Assembly: GCF_009727055.1 (NCBI RefSeq)
Contig: NC_052350.1
Location: forward strand, 3,152,191 to 3,216,190
Length of the DNA: 64,000 nt
Direction: 5' to 3'
From: Benincasa hispida
Lineage: Eukaryota > Streptophyta > Magnoliopsida > Cucurbitales > Cucurbitaceae
The translations under genes were made by a program, and so were the position numbers. Below are positions 48,706 through 59,671 of this stretch, piece by piece. How positions within the stretch are numbered: position 1 is the first letter of the stretch; each line of letters starts with the position of its first letter. The notes below the pieces were generated by a model that was not told the origin of the DNA, did no database searches, and saw only the letters and a list, made by a program, of their open reading frames with translations.

Positions 48706-50385
48706 TGTTGGGAATGTACTAGAACTCGCAATTCGTGTTACACATTCTATTTTATCAATAACAATGACTTGTTGATTTTGCATCTTATTATGAAAATCTA
48801 ATAAACGCATCCTTGGCTATAGTCTGAATGCTGTAACTTTATGTAGTGACATAAACAGGATCAAGTTGACAGTATATAGCCTAAATGGTCTAATAAGTAT
48901 ATGGATGAAATTGGGTATCTCATCCTGGTAAGACTATTGGATGCGGCCCACTCTTTAGCTATTACAAGAAGTTGTAAGGTGTTATAAATGATGTGATCCA
49001 CAAATCATTCATGTTGAGACATGAGAGTGGAGGCATCTTATGCAATGAGTTTTCATATAGACTGGACCACAGAAATAGTCACTTTTCTTTATAATGACAT
49101 TTACTGTTAAAACTGATTATTACATTTATAAATAACCTAGATAACTCGATCTTAATCTTGAGCTAGCTATGAACTCCTGTTTGTTTGGGATTATCCTTTG
49201 ATCTGCAAATGGTGAGAGTAGTCTAACAACACTGCTCAATAAGCTTACCATTTTGGGGATAAGACCGGATGAATAGCTAGGGACATAGCCTTGCAAGATG
49301 GAATTCACTCCGACCCTATTTAGAGTTAGCAGATAGGTTGTTCTCTTAACTACTGATTCCAAGTCTTGAACAAATGGGGCCTCGCCTTCTCATGATAGAG
49401 AAAGGATTTGATTCATAGAGATTATGAATCAAAATTATTCATTAGAGGATCAGTAGGTACTTAAGGAACAAGATGTAGTCACAAGGGTAAAACAATATTT
49501 TTGACCTAACTGTGATTACGAACAACCTGTGAAGGATTGACTTACTGATTATGGTTATTAAGTGGACATAATATATCTACAGTGAGGGAAGTTCAACTAT
49601 GGGCTATAGTGGAGTGTCCCATTAGTTAACGAATGGGGGTTAGATCAGACTAATGAGTTTAGCCGATTAATCTCGAATTGTTGGTGCCCATGATCTATAG
49701 GTCCACAAGGTCCCCCTACTAGCTCATAAATGGATAATCTTTAGGGTAGCTTGAGAAATTAATTTGAAATGTTCATATTAAATGGAACAAGAGAAATTAT
49801 ATTTAAATATACGAAGATGATTATTGTGTAAAAATTAATTTAAGAAAATTAATTTTGAATTAAAATGGTTTAAAATCATTTTATGTTTTAAAAAGAAACA
49901 ATGGAAAATCGTTTTGCATGGTTGTACAAAATGGAAAATGAATTTTCTCCATTACCTTCATCTTTATGCTCACACAAAAGCCATTATCCTCTCTACTTTG
50001 ATTCTTCAAACATGAGCTGCAAGCCATGCACTCCATCTCTTTGCATGTTTATCTACTATATATAAAGAAGATTGGAGTTGTTGGAGTAGAATGAATGCAA
50101 AATTTTGAGAGAAAAATTTCTGTGAAGAATAAACTATCTTCTTCAATCGGCTGCTGTGAGCTTCTCTTGTTCCTTTATATCTTCAAGCTATTCTTGAGTC
50201 CCACAACTCTGCCTAAAGCTCCAAGAGCATAGTAGGGAATGCTTTGAGGTGGTTCACGTGGTATCAAGTGAAGACAACAATTGTACAAATATTTTCTTGG
50301 TGAGTTCATCAAAGGTATGTTCTGAAAACCCACTTTTTAAGAAGTGCATGCTTTAGTTTTTGCCAAAATTAGTGAATTAGAATGC
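48706..50385 (+). mobile_element. Copia element 3: 3' LTR (about 1.68 kb)
   Basis: Begins TGTTGGGAATGTACTAGAAC right after the polypurine tract. A promoter-like CTATATATAAAGAAG at about 50055 is followed by a leader. The end is placed at about 50385, where gypsy A coding sequence (WILDTPTACCL) resumes; a clean CA terminus is not visible, so a few tens of bases are uncertain. It is related in layout but not identical to the 2.1-kb solo LTR at 39938. Confidence 0.75.
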
Positions 50386-51684
50386 TTATGGATTCTTGAT
50401 ACTCCCACTGCATGTTGTTTAACTCTTTCACATACGATTCTCATAGCTACTCGCCGCTCAATCTTTTTAAGGTTGACTCTGACAAATGAAGGAAAGGTGG
50501 AAATCATCTGTCAACCGCCAGTGGTGGCACAATCGTCAGCCTTCGAAAGATAGGTGCAGTTCCAAAGGAAAGCGAAGGAAAACACTAGACTTCGGTTTTC
50601 GCCTAAAGCACAAGAGGGTTGAAGATCCCCTCGACGAATATGTCTCTAATGAGACAAAACGGAAGGGATAATCCTGCAGTGATGCCCCCGAAACAACTAT
50701 ATGAAAAAGGGGGTTGATATCCCGAGCGTGAATTTGGCGATGCCTAGACCTTAAAGACGCTAAAAGGCCATCGAACAAGAAGCCATCAGGAGAGGCAAGA
50801 AGTGATGGAGAAATCCGTAGTACCGTCCTCTCACGCATGAAGAGAAAGACCGAAATGACTTTAAGAAAAAAGGAGCCGATAACCCAAGCGTCAATTTGGT
50901 GACGCCTCGACCTTAAAGAAGCTGAAAGGCCATCGAACAAGAAGCCATCAGGAGAGGCAAGAAGTGATGGAGAAATCCATAGTACCGTCGTCTCACGCAT
51001 GAAAAGAAATACCTTTATCACTTTAAACACAAGTGAAGGCTCGCTTAAAGTAAAGCGGCGCAACGTTGTTTTTACCAATCCTCAGAATGGAAATTTAGAG
51101 CAGGAGGAAGGCGAAACTTCGTGCCACCACATCACCATCATTAAAGAATCTGACGAATGTACAACCAAGAAGGAAGTGGAGGACACTCCACAAGGTTTAG
51201 AGGACGGTTGTCAACCATGGTGGATGAGGTAAAAACGGTGAATTTGGGCACAGTAGAGGAGTTGCGTCCGACTTTCATTAGTGCATCCTTCTTGGAAGGG
51301 GAAGAGGGCGAATATATGAGTCTGCTCACCGAATACAGGGATGTTTTCACTTGGTCAAACAAAGAGATGCCGGGACTAGATCCGAAGGTAGCAGTCCACC
51401 ATCTCGGGATCAAACAAGGAGATGTTGACCCATTAAGCAGGCTCAACGACACTTTCGATTGGAACTTATCCCCCAGATTGAGGCTAAAGTTAATAAGCTG
51501 ATTTAAGTCAGGTTCATCCGCGAAGTCAAATACCGAACGTGGATGGCCAACATTGTCCCAGTTAGAAAAAAAAGAATGGATAGCTTCGTGTTTGTATGGA
51601 CTTCCGTGACCTGAACAGCGCATGCCCAAAAGAAGATTTTCCATTGCCCATCACAGAAATCATGGTGGATGCGATGACAAAAAA
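50386..51684 (+). pseudogene. Gypsy element A: protease-to-RT piece
   Basis: Reads WILDTPTACCLTLSHTILIA and EGKVEIICQPPVVAQ, then a degenerate linker with a tandem duplication of about 165-172 bp (two copies between about 50703 and 51040). After that come the pre-RT region TVNLGTVEELRPTFISASFL, LLTEYRDVFTWSNKEMPGLD, PKVAVHHLGIK and the RT motif CMDFRDLNSACPKEDFPLPI in another frame. At 51684 the RT stops abruptly at an Athila LTR and resumes at 61691 about 190 codons further along, so the middle of RT including its active site is missing. Confidence 0.85.
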
Positions 51685-52302
51685 TGTAAGCACCAGTATC
51701 TGTATCTGTATCTGTATATCTTTCAGTGAATTTGAAGAAGTTATTTATAGGCAAGGCCTTGGCTATTTGAATTTGTGGTCCCCATTGTATAGTTATGGTA
51801 GTTCCTAAAATGGCGGAATGGAAAATTCCTTCTGTTACGTAATCAATCTTTCAAAAATGCACAACTGAAAGCTGTACACTTGTCAGAATCTTTCGCAATT
51901 GCGTTACTCTTCACATCTTCGATCTATCGCCGCATGCGGTATTGTTTTGATTACCGCATGCGGTTGAAATTGTGTTGATCGCTAGAGCTCTTGATCGATT
52001 GTCGCATGCACCGTCATTGCGTTGATCATCTCTTCGTTCTTGATTGATGGGCACAATGCAACGTTGATGCGTTGTTTATCTTGTCTTTGAGCCATAAACA
52101 CGTGCGGTGACTAATTTCCTGCAAAACAGAAACTGAAACATTCTATTCTACCATCGTAATAGTGTTAGTGGGTGTATTTACAACATTTTATAAATTTCTT
52201 ATTTCTTAGCCAATTTGTATACTATCGACGCAACTTTCCTTTCTTTTTGCCGCAATATCTAAATAAAACAGTATAAATAACTTGTATTTCTACAAGTTAT
52301 CA
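51685..52302 (-). mobile_element. Athila-like element B: truncated 3' LTR (618 bp)
   Basis: On the minus strand the sequence upstream is the polypurine tract AAATTTGGGGGTG. TGATAACTTGTAGAAATACA follows at 52302. The 618 bp are clearly homologous to 61076-61690, the first part of the element's 5' LTR. The rest of the LTR (about 1.4 kb) is absent; 51684 abuts the RT of element A. Confidence 0.8.
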
Positions 52303-54054
52303 CACCCCCAAATTTAGATATATGCTTGTCCTCAAGCATATCTTCAACTAAGGCAATATTATTCAATTCTTATCCTAACTTTGCATCGATTGGTTGCTCC
52401 GAATGCTCCACCTAGGCAATATTACTTAACAACGTAGTTTCCTTCTATCCTTTAATAATTCATAAACATGCTCCACTTTATTCTTTTATACAACAAACCT
52501 CTGCTAAAAAATTCACTTCTTGTTTTTAAAAGAATGTTTACCTCTTCTTGCAAAAAAAACTTGGTACGTCTGTATGCAGTGGTCTAGTTTGCGTCGTTTT
52601 ATTAGAGACTATTGATCATGGTTACACTCTTCGTTTTGGCTTGTTCCCACGGATGTCATGCGAACATCCAACTACGGTTGTGTGCCAATCTCAACTTCAA
52701 CTCTTGATTTTCAATTAGTTTTACTTTTGCTGGTTAGAGGAGTTGTCTCTTATATTCTTATTTTTCTTATTTTTTTTCATTTTTCTTTCTTTTCATATTG
52801 CGTCATTCGTGGAAGCCCACCTTCGTTTTGGCTTGCTCCCACGGGTGTCATGCGAACATCCAACTACGAGCAGGTTCGTTTCACGACTTAACTCTTATCA
52901 GGTTGGGATTCTTTTTAAATTTCCCTTGTGCTGACATTGGAGTTTGTAATTTTTTTAAAAAAATAATAATGATGAACACATTATCTAATGATAACCGCAT
53001 TCGCTAGATCGCATCTACTCAGACCTTCCCCACCCCCAAATTTAGAGATGCGCAAGGTTCTCATTGCGTTGTTTTTGACAGAATAGACAAACACTTAGTC
53101 AAAATTTTGAAAAGAAGGTTTGAGTAGAGTCTTAAAGGATAAAAGGCAAAGTAGTGCTATTGCTATGAATTATCTAAGTGTTAGTCAGAAAGTACAAAGT
53201 GTGGGAAATGTTGCTAAGGGTATGCATATTACTCATCATGGTAGCGCAATAGTAACGCAAAATATAAGATAAAAAACATCACTATAATTGACAAAGGATG
53301 ATATTTAAGAGGCAACCGCATACGGAAAGAATAGTTACTCAGTTGTATTAAAATTAACCAAGTATATAAAGAATTACAAATATCACAATACAAAATTTTA
53401 GCGTGTACAAAGAATCAAGTAATAGCTTTTACACATAGAAATAATGAATTTATCCTTTCTATTTGATTCAGACGAGTACATGGTGAACGATTAATGCCAT
53501 GCATCCATTAACGCAAATGCATATTTGCAGAGGACGGGCAACAATGCATGTATCAGCGCAACACACCCCTCAACTCAACGCATTTCTGGAGGACGAGCGC
53601 ACTGTATTTCTACTGGCACAACACTATCTCGACATAGTGCATTTTCGCCAAGGACGGGCACAAAATACATACGCGCGCAACACGCCCCTCCTGTCTCTTA
53701 TACACATCTAGATGTGTATAAGAGACAGGTTTACCAGTACAACACTATCTCGACATAGTGCATTTTCGCCAAGGACGGGCACAAAATACATACGCGCGCA
53801 ACACACCCCTCAGCGTAATGCATTTGTGTAAGATGAACGCAAAGTGTATCTTGTCAGCAGAAGATGCACCCATCATCGCAATGCATATCGATTTTTCTTT
53901 TTAATTCATCAACACGTAAGTCGATAAGACTTTACGGTGTTCATTTTCTTTTTATTCAGTCATTCAAAAAGCTTAAAAAACCACGCAACTAATGCAGAAA
54001 AGTAAGGAACTTAAACAAAGCATGGAAATAACGCAATTAATACTGAAGTTAAAC
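52303..54054 (-). mobile_element. Element B: non-coding region between pol and 3' LTR
   Basis: About 1.75 kb at the position where Athila elements may carry an env-like frame; none is seen here. It holds a 50-bp direct repeat (CTTCGTTTTGGCTTG.TCCCACGG at 52629 and 52821), degenerate repeats of about 120 bp with GCGCAACAC.CCCTC, and a Nextera adapter (53691-53728) flanked by two 80-bp similar sequences. AACGCA/TGCGTT hexamers are strikingly frequent. Confidence 0.6.
53691..53728. other. Nextera mate-pair junction adapter (assembly artefact)
   Basis: The 38 bases are CTGTCTCTTATACACATCT followed by its exact reverse complement AGATGTGTATAAGAGACAG, the two Tn5 mosaic ends of the Illumina Nextera mate-pair circularisation junction. 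Flanks 53611-53690 and 53732-53811 are 80-bp near copies (4 differences by eye), so reads from two similar repeats were probably joined here. Not genomic sequence. Confidence 0.97.
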
Positions 54055-55368
54055 TCATAAAGTAGTAAAGGCTATTCTAGTAAACAGTAAATAATGCAAG
54101 GCAGAAAACAATAAAGGAAAGCTGGAAAGAAAGCAATTAAACATAGATATAGGGATGTCGATGGTCTCCATGCGTCGTTCCACAGTGCCCCCATAGTAGG
54201 GCTTAATTTGTTGACCATTGACTTTGAATGCGTTGCTCCCATCTTCAGTTGTTACCTCCACTGCGCAATAGGGAAAGATAGTCTTGATGCGGAATGGCCC
54301 AGACCAGTGGGACTTCAACTTCCCTGGAAACAATCACAAACATGCGTTAAACAGAAGTACCTGTTGACCCTCGAAGAATGTTTGGTTGCTTATGCAGTCA
54401 TCATGCCACTTCTTGGTCTCTCCTTATAGAGCTTGGCCTTTTCGTAAGCATTCATTCGCCATTCGACCAGCTCGTTCAACTGTAACTTTCGGACTTTCCC
54501 CGTGCTTGCTAGATAAAAGTTCAGCTTTTTGCTTGCCCACATTGCCTTATGTCCCAACTCGAGAGGCAGATGACAAGATTTTCCAAAGACCAGAGCATAT
54601 GGGGACATGTCATTTGGAGTTTTGAAGGCAGTCCTATATGCCCATAGTGCTTCATAGAGCTTGGGTGACCAATCATTTCTGGAGGTACTGACTACCTTCT
54701 CCAAGATGGCTTTGATCTCTCTGTTAGAAATTTCTGCCTATCCATTAGTTTGTGGGTTGATATGCGGTTGCAACTCTGTGGTGACATTAAACTTGGTCAT
54801 AGGTTGGTGATGATGTGGTTGATGAATGTGTGACCTTCATACGGCTAATTAAGGCACGAGGCGTTCCATTCGGGTGAAGATATTTTTCTTGAGAAATTTT
54901 TGCCACGTGCTGGATCGTTTCTTAGTACATGCAATGGCCTTACCCACTTCGATACATAGTTAACCGTGACCAAAATGTATTTAATGACCTTCTAAAGGCG
55001 AAAATGGGCCCATAAAGTCGATTCCCCATAACATCAAAATAATTCAATCTCCAAGATTGAAGTCAAAGGCATTTCATTTTTCTAGACATGTTCCCCTATT
55101 TTTGCTCTTCCGGGACCACTGAGCACATGGGCATGATGGCGTTTCACTGACTCTAGATCATAGTGTTGGCCAAAACATAACCACTCTGTAGGACGATTTT
55201 GCGCAGTGGTCTGTGCCCCCCAAAATGTTCCCTTCATAAGTGACTCATGACAAAGCCTCTCAAAAATGTGCTTGGCCTCATGCTTAGGAACGCATCAATG
55301 CAAAATATGATCAGGTCCAAGTCGATACAAGAAGGGGTCATCCCAGAAATAAAATTTGACTTTATGTC
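54055..55368 (-). pseudogene. Element B: integrase remnant
   Basis: C-terminal part is well preserved on the minus strand: [40 protein letters not shown] and [20 protein letters not shown], then in another frame FPGKLKSHWSGPFRIK and NAFKVNGQQIKPYYGG (chromatin-binding tail region). The catalytic core between about 54720 and 55360 is broken by stops and frame changes. Confidence 0.85.
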
Positions 55369-56012
55369 TCAGCTTCTTTTCTGTTGGTATGTGTAGTCGT
55401 CTGGTACTTGGCCGCAAACTATGAAGTTTACAATATCCGCATACCATAGTACATTAACGCATACCAACATCAGCAGCTCGTCAGGGAATCTTTCTTCAAT
55501 GTCTTTTTCTTTCTTCTGAACCTCACAATTTTCTAACCTTGACAGATGATCCGTGTCTTGGTTCTCAGTGCCCTTCCGATTCTTAATCTCTAGGTCAAAT
55601 TCTTGCAGGAGTAATACCCACCTTATCAGTCTTGGTTTCACATCCTTCTTCATCATAAGGTTTTTGATCGCAGAATGATCGGTATACACCACAACATTTG
55701 TTCCAATTAAGTACTGTCGAAACTTCTCCAGCGCAAATACCACTACGAGCATTTCTTTTTCCGTGGTTGTATAATTTTCCTGCGCGTCATTCAACGTCTT
55801 AGCATAATAGATAGGATGCAAAACCTTATCTTTGCGTTGACTCAAGACTGTGCCCACTGCATATCCACTAGCATCACACATCAACGCAAACGGTTGCGTC
55901 CAATCTGGTGCAATCATAATAGGTACGGTGATGAGCGCATTTTTCAACGTGTGGAATGCTTCGGCGCATGCATCATCAAAATCATATTCGCGGTCAATCT
56001 CCAGGAGCGTAC
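55369..56012 (-). pseudogene. Element B: RNase H
   Basis: An open stretch of 192 codons (55369-55947) covers the complete retroelement RNase [52 protein letters not shown] and the ending [10 protein letters not shown]. The catalytic Asp-Glu-Asp-Asp set looks complete. It is in a dead element because the neighbouring domains are broken. Confidence 0.88.
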
Positions 56013-56790
56013 TTAGGGGCTTGCGATCTGAGAAAAGTTGCGGATAAATCTTTGATAAAACCCCACATGTCCCAAAAAACTCCTGAGTGTTTTCACATTG
56101 ACTCGCAATGGTAACTTAGAAATTACGTCGATTTTCGCTTGATCAACTTCCAATCCTGCCTTTGATATCTTGTGACCTAGCACAATTCCTTCTTCAACCA
56201 TGAAATGGCATTTCTTCTAGTTCAGAACAAGATTCATTTCAACGCAATTCTTCAAGACTCTTTCAAGATTTGATAAACAGGAGTCATAAGTGTTGCCAAA
56301 AATTGAAAAATCATCTATAAATACCTCGACTGACACTTCCAAGAAATCTGAAAATATAATATCATACACCTTTGGAAGGTACCTGGTGCATTACGGAGTC
56401 CAAACCGCATGCAACGGATTTAAAATGTGTCGAATGGGCACGTGAAAGTTGTCTTATCTTGATCTTTTGGCGCAATCGCAATTTGGTTATACCCTGAGTA
56501 GTCGTCAAGAAAACAAAAGAATTCATTCCCTGCAATTCGATCTAACATTTGGTCAATAAACGGAAGTGGAAAGTAGTCCTTCTTTGTGGCTAGATTTAAT
56601 TTTTTGTAATCCATACAGATTGTCCACCCCGTAGTTGTCCTTGTAGGCATTAACTCATTCTTGCTGTTGGTGACGACTGCCATTCCCTCTTGCTGTTGGG
56701 AACGCATTGCATTGGGCTCACCTAACTACTATCAGATATAGGGTAAATGACGCCTGCATCAAGCCACTTCACTATTTCTTTCTTCACAAC
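56013..56790 (-). pseudogene. Element B: reverse transcriptase
   Basis: Motifs in order on the minus strand: WLDAGVIYPISD, TICMDYKKLNLATKKDYFPL, FFCFLDDYSGYNQIAIAPKD, active site VEVFIDDFSIFGN (FIDD at 56310-56321), then GIVLGHKISKAGLEVDQAKI and [16 protein letters not shown] frame change near 56400 and a stop near 56215 disable it. FIDD/FVDD and overall layout fit the Athila lineage. Confidence 0.88.
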
Positions 56791-57396
56791 CTCCCTCATG
56801 GCAGGGTTCAAGCAGCGTTGCCTCTCTATAGATCCCAAGACGAATCTTATGCATGTAATACGACGAACTGATCCCTCAAATATCCGCTAAGGTCCATCCC
56901 AAGGCTTTTGCGTTGTTTTTCAGGATTTGGATAAGTGCTTCCTCCTTCTCTTTGCTCAGTGAGCAGATATAATAACCGGTAAAGTGCTATTGCTCCCTAA
57001 ATACACATATTTGAGGTGCACTGACAACGACTTCAACTCTAACATGGGTGGTTCTTCTAAAGATAGAGTACGGTTCGTTGTACGTTCAGATAGCTTGATT
57101 GTTTCAAATCCCGACTCAGTTTGTATTGCTGCGCAATTTTCCTCCCACATTGCGCCGGTCCCAAAGTCTTCTTCCTACGATTCTTCTTGAGGCTTATGCC
57201 AATGTTCTTCCTACAATTCTTCAACATATTGATGATTTTCGATATCACCTGGGTATTTCAACGCATTGAGAACGTTGGACTTAACTTGCTGATCATCGAC
57301 CCTTATGATAAGTTCTCCTTTCTGTACATCAATCAATGCTCGCCCTGTTGCAAGAAATGGGCGACAAAAGATGATAGGCACCTCAATATCAGCTTC

Positions 57397-57780
57397 CTAG
57401 TCTAATATGATAAAGTCAGCAGGGAAGATGAACTTATCTACTTGCACAAGTACATCCTCTATTTTGCCCTCAGGATGCGTTATTGATCTATCGGCTAACT
57501 GCAACGTAACTGTGGTAGGTCTTGCGTTGCCAATATTTAACTTTTTGAAGATTGACAAGGGCATTAGGTTTATAATTGCTCCTAGATCACACAACGCATT
57601 TCCGACTTCTTTTCCTCCTATTGAGCATGGTAATGTGAAACTTCTGGGATCTTTCATTTTAGTGGGGATGTTGTTTTGAAACAACACACTACATTCATAT
57701 GTTAACGCAACAATTTCATTCTCCCCGATCTTCCTTTTGTTGGCAAGTATGTCCTTGAGGAATTTCACATAGTTCGGCAT
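57397..57780 (-). pseudogene. Element B: aspartic protease
   Basis: Reads VKFLKDILANKRKIGENEIV, SFTLPCSIGGKEVGNALCDL then GAIINLMPLSIFKKL, with LADRSITHPEGKIEDVLVQV. The active-site motif is C-D-L-G-A, as is common in Athila-type elements. No stop inside this 127-codon stretch, but it is not continuous with gag or RT. Confidence 0.85.
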
Positions 57781-57974
57781 CTGTTCGAACGCTTCTATTA
57801 AGGGGATGTTGATATGTAAATGTCGGAGAACATCCAGGAACCTCTGGAATTGTTTGCTGTCATCTTTCTTCCTCAGCCTAGACGGAAAAGGTGGAGGATC
57901 TCGCCGTATTTCCTATTCAATTGGTTGTTCATTGAGGTCTTGTGCTTTCTATGTTTTTAAGAGCTGGAGTCTAG

Positions 57975-59460
57975 CTAAAATTCATTCTTTGTAGATGTAC
58001 TTTCTTCTGAACTGGTAATTCTTTTATTTGTGGTTGAATGGTCATCATTGATGGTTAAGTCTACTAGTCTTGTTACTGAATCTGGTACTGATGGCACGGG
58101 AACCATTGTCTTGCCACTTCTCAATGTCACTGGTTGACATTGCTCTTTACCACGTGGCCCTGATGCTTCTAAGCTTCTAGGCAGCATACCAGGCACTTTA
58201 TTCTTAAGTTCAATCACAAGCTGTTCAATCTGATCCTCCAAATTTCTAAGGGAGGAAGCTTGCGATTGCTTGATTGCCTCGTTCTTCCTAATATATTGTT
58301 TCAATAATGTTTCCAAAGACGAGGTACTACAAGAGGTGTTAGAAAAAGACGATTGGTCGTAGGGTGGTATACTCTGAAGATTACCTGGGATGACTGCTCT
58401 GATGATCACTTTGACCCCCCTGGTTGTGATTCTCGCCCCAACTCAAAGTTGGGTGATTCCACCAACCAGGGTTGTCAGTGTTGTTGAATGATTTGTTGTG
58501 AATAGAGTATACGAATTGTTGATTCAACGGGCAGACTTCCACTGAGTATCCCTCTCCGCATTGCACGCAATTTATTATGGCCATTTGTGTTAACGCATTG
58601 GCTTGCGCTGAACTTTGAGAGAGATGTCCTCGTTGAATAGCCATATTCTGAAGGAGCGAGGTCATTGTGGTCATCTGGTCTATCAGGGTGTTCATTGTAT
58701 CAGCTGGTACAATGGCACCTTCTGCTATTCTTTGTTTCGAACCTCTTTCCTTATGCCCGTTATCTAACCACTCATCTGTATTTCGCGAAATGAGATCTAA
58801 GATGATTTTTTCTTTCGTATACGTCTTGTCCATTAATCCTTCTACCGCGGAGGCATCCATAACTGCTTGCGTTGATCGATCTAAGCCATTATAAAAAGTC
58901 TCCATCATAATGCAACAAGAATCCCAATGTGCTGACAGTTCTTCACTAATTTTCTGAATCGCACCGAGGCGGTGCTCAAAGTTTCAAACCCTTCTGTTCG
59001 AAATTCAACACATCCCTCCATCTCCTTGCGTTTACAGCTGGAGGGAAGAATCTATTCATAAACTTTTCGACCAACTGATCCCATGCGTTGATTTCATTTG
59101 GCTCTAGTGACTGAGCCTACCTCCTTGCCTCATCCCGTAATGTATCCCGTCGGGAGTCACACCAGGTATAGAGAATGCGTTGCACATTTCTACGAAGCTG
59201 GTCAAATGAGCATGCGGGTCTTCTCCTTGTAGACCTCCGAATTGTCCTGCATTTTGGATCATTTGAAGCATGATCGGCCTTATCTCAAACCTTGCATTCT
59301 TCTTAACTGTGGATCTTGAAATTTCAGGCGAGAAGTTATAAAAATTCGGCGTCGCATAGTTTCTCATAGTGATGTTGCGGTCGACAGCAAGAAATACAGG
59401 GTCTTGCGCTGGCCAATTTACCCCTTGATTCCCATCGAGCCTCTCATTATTATTTTCCAT
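57975..59460 (-). pseudogene. Element B: gag
   Basis: Begins at ATG 59460 with MENNNERLDGNQGVNWPAQD and contains FEIRPIMLQMIQNAGQFGGL, EDPHAHLTSFVEMCNAFSIP, then after a frameshift near 59100 MMETFYNGLDRSTQAVMDAS and a zinc-knuckle-like CVQCGEGYSVEVCP (the usual histidine is tyrosine). Gag ends in a Gln/Ser-rich tail. A frame change at about 58400 and the one near 59100 disrupt it. Typical Athila/plant gypsy gag. Confidence 0.88.
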
Positions 59461-59653
59461 GTTTCTTCTTCGCCTAATTTGGTTCTGATGTGCTCTTGCG
59501 CGAAAAATACACTTGATCTCTGGGTCAGCTTAGAATTTTTGGATTAATTCCAGTACTCATAAATCGTCAGCCTGCTCTTCGCATTAACTAGGCAGTACAA
59601 AGAGATCTGTGCTGCAAAATACCACAAAAGTATTCAACACCAACCGTTACCAA

Positions 59654-59671
59654 TCCCCGACAATGGCTCCA
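59654..59671 (-). other. Element B primer binding site
   Basis: Minus strand TGGAGCCATTGTCGGGGA directly follows the CA that ends the 5' LTR (59672). It resembles the TGGCGCCGTTGCCGGGGA-type primer site of Athila-like elements with three changes. Confidence 0.75.

Noticed and set aside
50536..51078. 180-codon minus-strand open frame
   Set aside because: It is the antisense shadow of the duplicated protease-RT linker of gypsy A; its internal repetition only mirrors the tandem duplication, and it has no recognisable domain.
53525..53758. Open frame ending in SYTHLDVYKRQ
   Set aside because: This peptide is the translation of the Nextera junction adapter, so the frame is an artefact.
52303..54054. 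env-like gene of the Athila element
   Set aside because: No frame above about 80 codons and no transmembrane pattern consistent with an envelope protein; the region is repetitive and partly artefactual.
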